33,707 nt of DNA from Caldithrix sp964532875 (GCA_964532875.1 CAZHIZ010000022.1:1-33707), one strand, 5' to 3'. Positions 1-9,380 are shown, counted from the stretch's first letter. The notes: generated by a model from the letters alone, not told the origin. Numbers and translations: made by a program.

Positions 1-60
1 CCGTACTGCGTGCCAATAGGCAAAAAGAATAAGCGCTGTTTTTACAAACAGGCGCACATA

Positions 61-100
61 AAAAAGCCGCTGTGAAATGGACTTTTCACAACGGCTTTTT
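61..100 (-). terminator. Bidirectional intrinsic terminator
   Basis: A long imperfect hairpin (GCCGTTGTGAAA pairing with TTTCACAGCGGC on the minus strand, one mismatch) has an A tract on one side and a T tract on the other. It lies about 50 bp after the stop of the T9SS-exported protein on the minus strand and could also stop plus-strand transcription entering from the left edge. Confidence 0.8.
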
Positions 101-148
101 GTTTTGGAATAAATACGCACCCGCCTTGAGAGCGTATTTGAAAACGCG

Positions 149-2923
149 TTATTTGAGCAATACCAATTTTTGACTGAGCGAGCGATTGCCGGCATGCAAA
201 ACGGCAAAATAGATGCCCGTAGGCAAGACGCGCCCCGCATCGTCACGCCCGAGCCAGCGCAGGCGGTACACACCGGCCCGTACTTTTTTACCCGCAACCA
301 ATGTACGTACTTTTTGCCCCAAAATATTGTAAATACTCAAATCAACCACTACCTTTCCGGCCAACTGAGTCGGAACGGCAAACTGCAAAGTGGTAGAAGG
401 ATTAAAAGGATTGGGATAGGCCGGTTGCAAAGAGAGCTTCTTTGGCAACAGCGTTTGCCCGGCCTGTTCCAGGCCGGTTAAGCCGGAAAGATCGGTTTTG
501 GATCGTGGCATAATCTGGTAGCCTTCGGTGAAAGGTTTAGTGCGATCGTACTGCGTTAAAATGCCCACAACGGTTTGCGGCCAGCTCGGTTGTTTGCTAC
601 CGTCGATATCGGTGTCTTTGTCGATGCGCAGGGTCAGTTCGGAAGCACCGCCGTCATCGGTAATGGTCAAATTGGCATCTTTACCGCTTTCGGGCCAGGC
701 TTCCGTTCCGGGCACCGTATCGGCATTCACGATTTTCAGCAAAAGCCCTTCCAAAGCTTCGGGCGCACTCAAAATCGTAGCAATCGATATTTCCAAAGAC
801 TCGGGCATTCCGGGCGCACCCACATCCATGATGTCCCGTTCGGCAACCTGCGGAACGATTTCATTAAGCCCGTTGTATTGCAACAATTGCCCGCTAACCA
901 CGTATTGATGTCCCGGAATAATTGTCACATCGGCGGCACCGTATTTAAACAGATTAATACCGTGGTAATTTTCCTGAATGTACACACTGAGGTTTTTGCT
1001 GTCGAATACCTTATTGGCCACCGTAGCCACCCCTTGCGTTTTGGCGTAGTAACCGGCATAAATCAATTCACCGTCGGCATTGGTTTGGGTCAGGATTTCA
1101 ATATTCGTTAACCCGGCAAAAAATCCCTGAACGGCTCCGTCACTGGTCTCACCGTCATTATCTTCGGCGTGTACCCAGTACTGCACTAAATTTCCGTTTT
1201 GATATTCCGAACCTGGAATGACGGCCGTGAAAATGGAATCGCCCTGAATGGCCGTCATGGTTATCGATTTTTCCGTGCCGTTTTGAATTTTGTAGTGTAA
1301 CTCGGCTACCGTAACGGTACCGTTATCGGTAATTTTTACCGTGTCCGCAAAGTCCTGTGCCGGTTCGGGTACCAGAGGGCCAAAACCCAGATACTCGATG
1401 ACGGGCGCTGTCGTGCTGATCGAAATATCCTGTTCGCTGCGCGGCTCGATTTTGTAATTGCCGTAACTGTAATCGCACACGCCGGTAATGGTGTATTTTT
1501 GACCTAATTCCGGCGTAAAACCTTTGTACAGCAAATCGTCGATGCGGCAAGGACCGCTGCCGTCGTCCACTTCCCATTCACCGTAACCCAGATCGGTATT
1601 GGTACATTGCGCAGCGTTTACCTTCACCAGAACGCCTTCGTATTTTTCCTGGGCCAACGAACCCGTTTTGATGCTTAACGGTTTGGGCGGGGTGGCACTG
1701 GTATTCAACACGCTAAAAGCCGAAATATCTTTAATTTCCGTCTTATTGTTGTATTCATCCACTGTTCCGGTAATTTGCACCTGATAATTCAGTTCCACCT
1801 TGGAAAGATTGGCCGAATCGAACACGTACACACCGCTCCAGGCGCTATCGGCATCCTGAATAAAATAACCGTACTGGCTTACACCGGTCACCACGCCTCT
1901 TACCGTAACCACCTGACCTTTAAGAGGGGAATCCCCTTCGCCGCCGTCGGGTGTTTTCTGGATTTCGGCGATGGAAATTGTTTGCGCTTTTTTTGTAGTA
2001 CCTGTCGCTGAAGGGATGGTTCCGTCGGTCTTGAAATCGATATTCGCTCCGCCGTTGTTGTAAGGATAAATGCGAAAGGTGTAGGTGGTTAATTCCTGCA
2101 AACCGTTTACCGTAAAGGTGTTTTTGCCGTCGTGATGCAGCACGTTAAAGGCGGCCACTCCGTCCGACCAATCGTTGTCATCGGGAACGGGAGTGCCGTC
2201 GACAACCGTGGGAAAGGTTGCCCCGTCCTTCACACCCAAAATCAAATACTTGGCCGGGAGCACGGCGCCGGTGGACCCGATCCAGCTCAGAAAAATTTGC
2301 GTGGCCGTGGTGGAATCCACTTGAAATTGCGTGACATGGTTGGAGGGTTCGGGCAAGATGTTGGTAGTTAATTGTTGATTTTGATTAATCTCGCCCGGTG
2401 TGGCCGGTAAGGGTTCCTGCCAGCCAAAGGCATCGTAAGTCGTACCCGTTCCGCCCAATTGCAGCGAATAGCCCACGCTGTCCGGTTCGGAAACACCGAT
2501 GTCCACCGAAGTCATGCCGTTGGCCGGCCCGTCGGCGGCCGTCATCGTACCTTCGTAACTTAAAAACTGCCCGCTAATAACCGTACCCTGATAGCTTAAA
2601 GCCATGCCGTCGGGAGAGCCGTTTTGAATCCCGTTAGCCGGATAGGTGTAATAGAAAAAGGTGAAATTGTTAACCGTACTGCCTTTGACAAACTGATCCA
2701 ATGTTTTGGTATTGTACACTTTGCCGTCGTTGCCGTTGTACAAATCCACCTGAAAATCCGCCAGATTGTAAGAATCGGCATTCTCAATGACAACTTCGAT
2801 AAATTCATTCTTATCCGTACTGAAATTATCGTAATGGATTTCGTTGATCCAGGCATTTTGTGCCCATAAAAAGCCCGTAAAGGCCAAAAGCATTAAAGCC
2901 GTTTTTCTTATTAAATCGCCCAT
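149..2923 (-). CDS. Secreted lamin-tail / FN3 / OB-fold protein with T9SS C-terminal sorting domain
   Basis: The product has 924 residues. The start at 2923 is preferred over the longer frame beginning at 2986 because AGGAG lies about 7 nt upstream and a signal peptide (residues 1-21, ending LWAQ) then begins the protein. Residues about 24-190 resemble a lamin-tail domain (INEIHYDN...NEFIEV), about 195-310 a fibronectin type III domain, and about 315-490 and 620-810 two OB-fold/DUF5689-like units (RGVVTGVSQYGYFIQD). Another beta domain lies between them. The C-terminal 85 residues carry YPNPFNPSTT and end in GIYFAVL...KLVLLK, the type A sorting domain that directs export through the type IX system and attachment to the cell surface. 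No catalytic domain is visible, although this module set often accompanies extracellular nucleases. An adhesive or structural surface role is inferred. It appears to be a single-gene transcript. Confidence 0.85.
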   Translation of the reverse strand: MGDLIRKTALMLLAFTGFLWAQNAWINEIHYDNFSTDKNEFIEVVIENADSYNLADFQVDLYNGNDGKVYNTKTLDQFVKGSTVNNFTFFYYTYPANGIQNGSPDGMALSYQGTVISGQFLSYEGTMTAADGPANGMTSVDIGVSEPDSVGYSLQLGGTGTTYDAFGWQEPLPATPGEINQNQQLTTNILPEPSNHVTQFQVDSTTATQIFLSWIGSTGAVLPAKYLILGVKDGATFPTVVDGTPVPDDNDWSDGVAAFNVLHHDGKNTFTVNGLQELTTYTFRIYPYNNGGANIDFKTDGTIPSATGTTKKAQTISIAEIQKTPDGGEGDSPLKGQVVTVRGVVTGVSQYGYFIQDADSAWSGVYVFDSANLSKVELNYQVQITGTVDEYNNKTEIKDISAFSVLNTSATPPKPLSIKTGSLAQEKYEGVLVKVNAAQCTNTDLGYGEWEVDDGSGPCRIDDLLYKGFTPELGQKYTITGVCDYSYGNYKIEPRSEQDISISTTAPVIEYLGFGPLVPEPAQDFADTVKITDNGTVTVAELHYKIQNGTEKSITMTAIQGDSIFTAVIPGSEYQNGNLVQYWVHAEDNDGETSDGAVQGFFAGLTNIEILTQTNADGELIYAGYYAKTQGVATVANKVFDSKNLSVYIQENYHGINLFKYGAADVTIIPGHQYVVSGQLLQYNGLNEIVPQVAERDIMDVGAPGMPESLEISIATILSAPEALEGLLLKIVNADTVPGTEAWPESGKDANLTITDDGGASELTLRIDKDTDIDGSKQPSWPQTVVGILTQYDRTKPFTEGYQIMPRSKTDLSGLTGLEQAGQTLLPKKLSLQPAYPNPFNPSTTLQFAVPTQLAGKVVVDLSIYNILGQKVRTLVAGKKVRAGVYRLRWLGRDDAGRVLPTGIYFAVLHAGNRSLSQKLVLLK

Positions 2924-3005
2924 ACATTTTCTCCTATCTTTAATTGTCAGGGATTCATAAATTACTAAAAATTTTTCAGAATACAACTATTAAACACAAT
3001 TCAAA

Positions 3006-3039
3006 TAAAAAAAAGCGGAGGTAAGAATGGCCTCCGCTT
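3006..3039 (-). terminator. Intrinsic terminator of htpG
   Basis: A perfect 9-bp GC-rich stem (AAGCGGAGG/CCTCCGCTT) with a 9-nt loop is followed on the minus strand by a run of eight or more T. It begins about 11 bp after the htpG stop codon. Confidence 0.9.
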
Positions 3040-3050
3040 GTGGAAAGGTA

Positions 3051-4970
3051 TTATTGATTTTGCTCTTTACTGCGAGGGTGCCAATCGCTGCTTTCCGTTA
3101 GAATGTTTTCCATGCGTTTCACCAGCTTGTGCGGATCGGTTAAATAACCCTCCAGCAACAAAGCGCTTTCGTACAATTGCTCCACCGTTTCCGTAATAAA
3201 CGGATCTTTCGGATCGTTTTTGTAAATATGCAGTAAGTTACGAATCAGCTTGTGATCTTTATTAACTTCGAAAATCTTTTTGGGAATACTTTCATCTTTA
3301 TTGATCAATTGCATGATTTTTTGCATTTGCGAAGTCATTTGGCCGTCCGGGCTCACCAGGCAGGCCGCGCTGTCCTTCAGGCGTTTGGAAACCCGCACTT
3401 CGGTCACCCGATCACCCAGAATATCGCGCATCTTATCCAGTAATTTTTTAAAGACTTTTTCTTCGCCCTTGCTCAATTCTTCCACTTCCGATTCCGTTTT
3501 TTCCACGTCTTCGTATTTTTCCAATTTGGCGATATCGGCATGCTCCACAGCAACGAATTCATATTCACCCTTGTACTTGCCCAAACCGGTCATTACGAAT
3601 TCGTCCACCGGTTCGTACAAATAGAGCACCTCCACGCCTTTGCGTTTGAAAATTTCCAAGTGCGGATCGCTTTCCAAAGCTTCGCGACTGGGCCCGGTGA
3701 TGTAGTAAATTTCTTTTTGTTCGGATTTCATGCGCGACACATATTCGGCCAAAGAAGTAAATTCACCTTCTTTATCCAGGGCGGACGAATCAAAGCGCAA
3801 TAGCTCGGCAAATTTCTCCTGATTGGCATAATCCTGATAGCCCAGTTTGAAAAATTTACTGTGCTCCTTCCAGAATTTTTTGTACTTTTCCGCATCGTTT
3901 TTGGCCATTTTTTCCAGATGCGAGAGCACTTGCTTGACCAGCACCTGCTTAATTTTCATAACGACTTTGTTTTCCTGCAAGGTCTCGCGCGAAATGTTCA
4001 GCGGAATATCCGGCGAATCGACCATGCCCTTGATAAAGCCCAAATATTCCGGTAACAAATCGGAGAATTTGTGCTGAATCAAGACCCCGCGCACGTACAA
4101 GTCCAACCCGATGTCTTCTTTGTTGACACCGAAAATATCGTAATTCTTTTGCGGGATGAACATGATGCTGCTAAACTGTACCGGCGCATCGATGGAAACG
4201 TGAATCCAATCCAAAGGCGGTTCGGGATCGTAGGTTAAAAATTTGTAAAATTCTTCGTACTGCTCTTTTTTGATGCTCGATTTCGGTTCGCGCCAGATGG
4301 CCCGCAGGGTGTTAACTTTTTCCCCGTTAACTTTGATATCGAAATTAATGAAGTTGGAATGTTTTTTAATGATTTCTTTAACCCGCCAATCCTCGGCAAA
4401 TTCCTTGGCGTCGTCCTTCAAATGCACCTCAATGGTAGTTCCGCGTTTCAGGGGTTCGTCCAGCTCCATCACTTTGAAACTACCCTGTCCGTCCGAAATC
4501 CATTTAACGGGCGGCTCGTCTTTTTTGTAGGATTTGGAGGTGATAACCACCTCTTTGGCTACCATGAAAACCGAATAAAAGCCCACACCGAATTTACCGA
4601 TGATATTGGCCACATCTTTGGCATCGGCTTCTTTGGAAAGTTGTTTGAGAAATTCGGCCGAACCCGATTTGGCAATGGTTCCGATATTGGCCGTAATTTC
4701 TTCTTTGCTCATGCCGATACCCGTATCGCTGATGGTTAAAACGTGTTTGTCTTTATCCGTTTTAATATTGATTTCCAACGGTAGGTCTTTGTCGATCACT
4801 TCCGTGCCGCGCGTTAATTCAAAACGCACTTTATCCAGAGCATCGGAGGCATTGGAAATCAATTCGCGTAAAAAAATCTCGCGATTGGTGTACAGAGAAT
4901 GCACCAAAATATCCAAAAGCTGGTTGACTTCCGCTTTAAATTTATACGTTTTCGCTTTTTGTTCCGCCAT
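3051..4970 (-). CDS. htpG: Molecular chaperone HtpG (bacterial Hsp90)
   Basis: This is the bacterial Hsp90, a cytoplasmic dimeric ATP-dependent chaperone. The 639-residue length is usual for the family. The N-terminal GHKL ATPase domain shows NASDALDKVRF, the DTGIGMS nucleotide-binding motif and GKFGVGFYSVFMVA. The middle domain contains the NISRETLQ region, and a C-terminal dimerisation domain follows. An in-frame TTG two codons upstream (4976) is rejected: it would sit only 2 nt from AAGGAG, whereas the ATG at 4970 has 8-nt spacing. The gene stands alone with its own terminator. No CIRCE element or clear sigma-32 promoter is visible in the 170 bp upstream, so its heat-shock regulation cannot be read from the sequence. 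Confidence 0.97.
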   Translation of the reverse strand: MAEQKAKTYKFKAEVNQLLDILVHSLYTNREIFLRELISNASDALDKVRFELTRGTEVIDKDLPLEINIKTDKDKHVLTISDTGIGMSKEEITANIGTIAKSGSAEFLKQLSKEADAKDVANIIGKFGVGFYSVFMVAKEVVITSKSYKKDEPPVKWISDGQGSFKVMELDEPLKRGTTIEVHLKDDAKEFAEDWRVKEIIKKHSNFINFDIKVNGEKVNTLRAIWREPKSSIKKEQYEEFYKFLTYDPEPPLDWIHVSIDAPVQFSSIMFIPQKNYDIFGVNKEDIGLDLYVRGVLIQHKFSDLLPEYLGFIKGMVDSPDIPLNISRETLQENKVVMKIKQVLVKQVLSHLEKMAKNDAEKYKKFWKEHSKFFKLGYQDYANQEKFAELLRFDSSALDKEGEFTSLAEYVSRMKSEQKEIYYITGPSREALESDPHLEIFKRKGVEVLYLYEPVDEFVMTGLGKYKGEYEFVAVEHADIAKLEKYEDVEKTESEVEELSKGEEKVFKKLLDKMRDILGDRVTEVRVSKRLKDSAACLVSPDGQMTSQMQKIMQLINKDESIPKKIFEVNKDHKLIRNLLHIYKNDPKDPFITETVEQLYESALLLEGYLTDPHKLVKRMENILTESSDWHPRSKEQNQ

Positions 4971-5109
4971 GCTCAATTCTCCTTTTTCTTTTGGAATTCA
5001 AACTGGAATGAATACTACTTATCGCTTTAAATTTGATGCATTTAGACAGGGCGGGTTACATTAAACTGCGGCCCAAGACATCTCTAACGAAAGCATTTTT
5101 GAACAAGAA

Positions 5110-5136
5110 ATAAAATTGCCGTTCCGGTAAGGCAAG
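5110..5136 (-). terminator. Weak intrinsic terminator after the GH5 gene
   Basis: On the minus strand a 5-bp stem (TTGCC/GGCAA) with a 9-nt loop is followed by TTTTATTT, immediately after the stop of the mannanase-like gene. The stem is short, so this is tentative. Confidence 0.35.
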
Positions 5137-5138
5137 GC

Positions 5139-6431
5139 TCATTTCAAGGTTTGCATCTTGCGTGCAAAAGCCTTCAAAATAGCAATGGTCGAAGAATCGC
5201 AATCGAAAACCGAATTAAGACCCTGCGGCTCCTGAGGCGGATCGCCCGTGAAGGCGTCTCCTTTTTGCCAGGTGGGATGCCGGGCATCGCGAGCACGGCC
5301 TTCACCGGCCCAGGCCCAAAAATTGCTGCCGGTTAAGGGACCGCCACCACGGGCATTTTCCCAAACCCACTCAAAAACCTTTTGGTAATACCGATCACGA
5401 TAGTGTGTGGTAGCTTTTGGAGAGAAGGAATGGTCGTCCCTGGGCAGCCCGAATTCCTCCAGGACAAGGGGCTTTTGCAGGGTTTCGGCCAAACGGATGT
5501 GCTCCTGCACGTAACGGCGGGCCTTTATTAAGGCGGAATCGAAAGTGGCCCGGGCATTTAAGGGATCGAACCAGCCCCAATTAAAAGCCCACAGGTGGAA
5601 CGTAGCATAATCGATATTGGGATCGTTGTGTATTTTTAGGAACAAAGCAGAATCGCGCATGCAACCGAACAGGCCCTCGTTGCCCGTACTAATCAGATGG
5701 TTGGGATCGAGGGAACGAATAAATGCGGCCGCATGGTGAATCCATTGCGCAAAGGCCTTAAAATGGCTCTTTCCGACCGCACCCTCGCCGGGTCGCGGTT
5801 CATTGGCCAATTGCCAGCTCATAATGGTCGGATCATCTTTGTAAAGGACACCTGTAATCGTGTTTCTGTGCTGGATGAGCATGGAAAGGTAAGCTTCGTA
5901 CCATCGTTGGGCCCGGGCATTGTTGTAAAATCGGGCGCTAAAATTCATAAATTGCGACCAGGTGTATTGAGGTAAAAAGGCGTTGGGTAAGGGCTCTTTG
6001 GTGGCCCACGAAACATATTGCGCCATGCCGCCCGTCCATACCCAAAAATTATTCAAATAAATAACGGCTTTCATATTGCGTTTGGCCATTTCGGCCAGCA
6101 CAAAATCCATTCCTTTCAATAGGCGTTCGTCGTATTGGGCGGGATGGGGTTGAATGGGCGGCCAAACTGTCTTGGGTTGGTTTAATCCTTCGGAAGCGCC
6201 CATGATGCGCAAATTGGTAATCCCCATTTCCTTTAGCCGATTCAATTCCCGGACTAACCGAGCCCGGTTGCCCCCTTGGGCCAAGGCGCCCAAATTGACG
6301 GCATACCAGATGTTCGTCCCCAAAAAGGCGTAACGTTGCCCGTTTAGCACGAAAGACCGACCGTTAACCTGAACAAAAGAGGGCGGTGTACGCGACCACC
6401 CGTTCAGAATGGAAAAGAAGATAAAAAATCC
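5139..6431 (-). CDS. Glycoside hydrolase family 5 (beta-mannanase-like), 5' end lost in gap
   Basis: The 430 visible residues run from just inside a hydrophobic export signal (GFFIFFSIL) to the natural stop. They carry the GH5 (beta/alpha)8 signatures in order: GTNIWYAVNLG near the N-terminus, LANEPRPGEG with the acid/base Glu at fragment residue 211, and LVLEEFGLPRD with the nucleophile in the Glu pair at fragment residues 325-326. The pattern most resembles GH5 subfamily 7 endo-beta-1,4-mannanases. It probably hydrolyses mannan-type polysaccharide outside the cell or in the periplasm. The first codons, the ribosome binding site and any link to the upstream lipoprotein gene are hidden by the run of N. 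Only a few residues are likely missing, since the signal peptide core is already visible. Mannan specificity is inferred. Confidence 0.85.
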   Translation of the reverse strand, partial: GFFIFFSILNGWSRTPPSFVQVNGRSFVLNGQRYAFLGTNIWYAVNLGALAQGGNRARLVRELNRLKEMGITNLRIMGASEGLNQPKTVWPPIQPHPAQYDERLLKGMDFVLAEMAKRNMKAVIYLNNFWVWTGGMAQYVSWATKEPLPNAFLPQYTWSQFMNFSARFYNNARAQRWYEAYLSMLIQHRNTITGVLYKDDPTIMSWQLANEPRPGEGAVGKSHFKAFAQWIHHAAAFIRSLDPNHLISTGNEGLFGCMRDSALFLKIHNDPNIDYATFHLWAFNWGWFDPLNARATFDSALIKARRYVQEHIRLAETLQKPLVLEEFGLPRDDHSFSPKATTHYRDRYYQKVFEWVWENARGGGPLTGSNFWAWAGEGRARDARHPTWQKGDAFTGDPPQEPQGLNSVFDCDSSTIAILKAFARKMQTLK

Positions 6432-6531
6432 NNNNNNNNNNNNNNNNNNNNNNNNNNNNNNNNNNNNNNNNNNNNNNNNNNNNNNNNNNNNNNNNNNNNN
6501 NNNNNNNNNNNNNNNNNNNNNNNNNNNNNNN
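6432..6531. other. Scaffold gap (100 N)
   Basis: Exactly 100 N, the conventional placeholder for a gap of unknown length. It joins the 3' part of the GH5 gene to the 5' part of an SGNH lipoprotein gene. By comparison with the paralog at 9381-10871, the lipoprotein lacks roughly 33 C-terminal residues, and the GH5 gene probably lacks only its first few codons. The real missing sequence may therefore be short. Confidence 0.99.
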
Positions 6532-7859
6532 TCGACTGCCTGAATGACATTCACTAACGGGACACTCATTCGAAAAGTATCATTGATCACCTGCAACCAT
6601 TGGTTGGCAATAAGGGCATGTCCCAAATCGCTGGGATGCACCCCGTCCAGACTGTAAAATCCACCGGTAATAAATTGATTGCTTACCGTTAAACCGGCAA
6701 TGGAATAGCCGTCATTAATCTCCTTAAAAAAACCGTGCATATCCACCACGGGAATCTGGCGAAACAAACAAACCGAATCGATCACCGCATTAAAACCTTC
6801 CACCAGATCTTTGACCGTTTGCTGTTCGGACGGATCCAAAATTACATCATCCGGCAAGGGCTTTCCGTTGCTGTTGGGAAATGAAGCCGGTAAACCGTAT
6901 CCGCGTTTGATGAACGCTTTGGCCGGCAATAGAATCAAATCGCCTTCGTTGGTACCGACCAAAGGGATGGGATTACCGTCCGCGTCCCTGGCCGGCGTAT
7001 TGGTTACCGTATCGATCACAAAGCGCGACAGGGTATTAAAATAGGGCATGTCCAGAATATCGGGAATATTGGCCACCACCACTGCCGCCTTGGTGGATTT
7101 TAACGAATCCATTAATTCGCTGAAATATTTGGCAAAATCTTCTTTGGAAGTCGGCGGACTGGTCACCGGATTGATGGCGCTGTACATGGCGTAACTGAGA
7201 ATATCGTAAGTGCCGATCCAACACAAAACGAGAGAAGGATGAAAGACTTTCAATTGTTCGAAAGCAGACATAAATCCGTAAGGATCGGGTAACGGATTGC
7301 GCAAAATAACGTCTAACAAACCGCTTTTACTGCGGCTGCGCAATTTGCTTACCGCGTGCAGCACGTCATCCACGTAAATGCCCGGTACCGCCAGATTATT
7401 GTACGGGTAGGGCCAGAATTTTACCGAATCATCAATAAACGGATTGGTGGTCGGATCAAAGTCCGGGTAATCGGAAAAGGGTACGGCATCGATTACCGGA
7501 TCGGGCACGACCGTGTTCGGCGTTTCTGGATTGTCCAAATATTTTAATTCCAATGTCCCGTATCCGGCGTACGATTCGCTACCCAGCCCCGGATAATGAA
7601 TGTACGGTTGCTGAAACAAAGACGTCTCTCCCTGGCGGGCAATGAGCGCCAAAAAATCGTTGCGCTGGTGCGGCTCTACCAAAGCAGCCGATTGGTAACC
7701 GGCCATTATATCATCCCCCACGCCCATCAACCGGCTAAAAAGCGCTTTTTCATTTTTATTAACGGTCGTACTGGTGATGCGCGGCTCGCTTAATGAACAA
7801 GCCGACAAAATGGCTAATCCGAACGCTAATAATACCCATACGATTATTTTTCTTTTCAT
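6532..7859 (-). CDS. SGNH-hydrolase-fold lipoprotein, nucleophile lost; 3' end missing in gap
   Basis: The 442 visible residues begin with a lipoprotein signal peptide with lipobox LSAC (Cys21), so it should be anchored in the envelope. It is a paralog of the lipoprotein at 9381-10871 along its full visible length. Block I reads GVGDDIMAG where the paralog has VALGNSLTAG, so the catalytic Ser is Asp50. Block III reads WIGTYDIL in place of WIGNNDIL, so the oxyanion-hole Asn is Tyr218. Block V keeps DGVH (Asp405, His408). Two of the four SGNH residues are therefore gone and classical esterase activity is unlikely. AAGGAG lies 8 nt before the ATG. The gene starts 19 bp after its FadL-like neighbour, which indicates co-transcription. 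The frame runs into the N block, so the end is unknown. An apparent fusion with the GH5 domain across the gap is an assembly artefact. Confidence 0.85.
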
Positions 7860-7878
7860 GGATTCAGCTCCTTATCAC

Positions 7879-9126
7879 TTAAAAGGCATAGCCAAGGGTT
7901 AAGCCGAAAATGTTGGCCAGCCCCGAATAGGTTCCGTCAAAATCGTTTACCGTGTTTTTCACTTCCCGATCGTCCTGCAGCAAAATGTGGTAGGCTGCAT
8001 CGATACTAAAATGCCGATCACGATATCCCAAACCGACGGTGTAATTGTGACGATCGTTTTCGGGCAGGGTCGGCTCCACATAAGCGGAAGGCACGGCATG
8101 GTAATCCCAGGCATAACCCGCCCGCATGGTAAAATGACGATCCAAACGATACTCCAATCCGAAACGCAAACTGAAACTGTCCTGGTAATTTCTGGGATTC
8201 ACACTTTCTGTTTGACCCGCTACCGGCCGGGCGAAATCAATTTTTACCTGATCATACGTGTGCCAGCCCATGGCCAAATAGTCGGCTTCAAAACTCAAAT
8301 TCTCGGTCATGTCGTACGCCAACCCCACACCATAAGAAGCAGGCAACGTTAACTTGGAAGAGGCTTTTACTTTGTTTGGGAAATAGGCGGCCACTTCTTG
8401 ATTAACCACCGGATTTTGGGTTGCGGGAAAGGAGAAATAAGCGTTGCCTTTGTCAAAATTCAATACCGAAGCGCTGCGGTACATGAGACCGATTTCTACT
8501 TTTTGGCAAGGCTGATAATGCAAGGCCACATTAAAGGCGTAGCCATTCGTTGCGGCTTCCAGTTTGGAATGGCCGAAAAGATGGCGAGGTGTAAACAATA
8601 CGTCTTTTTCCAGCACGACACGGGCATTCACCAGAGAAACACCCGCCGCCACGGATAAATTATCCCGGATTCCGTAAGCAATTACAGGGTTCACAAAAAT
8701 CGTGCGTAGTTCCGTATTGGTGGCCAGCAAACGCCCCACCCATTTGTCTTGCCAGGTCGAGGCCAGGCCGAAAGGCGAATAGAGACCTACCCCGACAACA
8801 ATATTCGGCTTTACAGCATAGGTTACGTACAAATGGGGCGGGAAAAACAACCCCTTTTTAGCCTTATTGTAATAATAGGGATCCATTCCCACAGGCCCGG
8901 TAAAGGAAAATTGTGTTTGTATGGCCATGCTGCCCACTTGCAGATGCCAGCCGGACAAACCAACCAGCCCCGCAGGATTGTAAAAGAGGGCCGAGGCATC
9001 GTTAGCTTTGGCTAAAAAAGCACCGGCCATGCCCGTGGCCCGGCTCCCCTGCTCGTAAATGGAAAATCCCGAAGCCAATAAAAATGAAGCGGGCAGGAAT
9101 AAAATCAAGATTAACTTTTTAAACAT
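7879..9126 (-). CDS. FadL/OmpP1-family outer-membrane channel (copy 2)
   Basis: The product has 415 residues with a cleavable signal peptide ending LLASG, then the mature N-terminus GFSIYEQGSRATGMAGAF and the NPAG motif (FYNPAGL) typical of OmpP1/FadL/TodX proteins. Repeated alternating beta strands follow to a C-terminal aromatic residue (LTLGYAF), as in outer-membrane barrels. The family moves long-chain fatty acids or other hydrophobic molecules across the outer membrane; the substrate here is unknown. It is clearly related to the protein at 10894-12171, with shared passages such as SFSLRFGLEYR/SYSLRFGLEYK and AVPSAYVEPTLPENDR/AVPDEYVEPTLPEGDR. AGGAGG precedes the ATG by 4 nt. It heads a two-gene unit with the defective SGNH lipoprotein. 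Confidence 0.93.
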   Translation of the reverse strand: MFKKLILILFLPASFLLASGFSIYEQGSRATGMAGAFLAKANDASALFYNPAGLVGLSGWHLQVGSMAIQTQFSFTGPVGMDPYYYNKAKKGLFFPPHLYVTYAVKPNIVVGVGLYSPFGLASTWQDKWVGRLLATNTELRTIFVNPVIAYGIRDNLSVAAGVSLVNARVVLEKDVLFTPRHLFGHSKLEAATNGYAFNVALHYQPCQKVEIGLMYRSASVLNFDKGNAYFSFPATQNPVVNQEVAAYFPNKVKASSKLTLPASYGVGLAYDMTENLSFEADYLAMGWHTYDQVKIDFARPVAGQTESVNPRNYQDSFSLRFGLEYRLDRHFTMRAGYAWDYHAVPSAYVEPTLPENDRHNYTVGLGYRDRHFSIDAAYHILLQDDREVKNTVNDFDGTYSGLANIFGLTLGYAF

Positions 9127-9204
9127 GAGGCCTCCTGCAAAAACATGTGAATGCCCTTTCAGGCAAAAATTTTTTGCGTGTTCCGATTTGCATTACCGTT
9201 GACC

Positions 9205-9232
9205 AATATACGCATAATTTCATATTTGTTAA
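9205..9232 (-). promoter_or_regulatory. Candidate sigma-70-like promoter for the second FadL/SGNH unit
   Basis: On the minus strand TTAACA and TATATT are separated by 16 nt, each one base from consensus. The site lies about 80 bp upstream of the FadL-like start and downstream of the terminator of the preceding unit. It was found by eye only. Confidence 0.4.
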
Positions 9233-9331
9233 ATACAATTAGGTCACAGAATATTCAAAATTACGCAGGAATTGTTAAAAAGATTCGTTTTGTGCTAAAA
9301 AAATATTTGGCAAGGATACAATAGCAGCAAC

Positions 9332-9362
9332 AAAAAAGGCAGGGACAAAGCCCTGCCTTAAA
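9332..9362 (-). terminator. Intrinsic terminator between the two FadL/SGNH units
   Basis: A strong minus-strand hairpin (AAGGCAGGG/CCCTGCCTT, 6-nt loop) is followed by TTTTTTG. It lies about 20 bp after the stop of the intact SGNH gene, so the two duplicated units are separate transcripts. Confidence 0.9.
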
Positions 9363-9380
9363 ATAAATATCGGTTGCATT

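Noticed and set aside
2596..2869. Overlapping antisense genes inside long coding regions here and elsewhere in the window
   Set aside because: These frames lack ribosome binding sites and recognisable domains, and lie wholly inside well-supported genes on the other strand or in another frame.
4977..5138. Heat-shock control element (CIRCE or sigma-32 promoter) upstream of htpG
   Set aside because: No TTAGCACTC/GAGTGCTAA repeat and no CTTGAA/CCCCAT-like boxes are visible.
5139..7859. A single 906-residue SGNH-GH5 fusion protein
   Set aside because: The reading frame is open only because it crosses 100 N. Both sides look like separate genes, judged from the visible signal peptide core and the paralog length.
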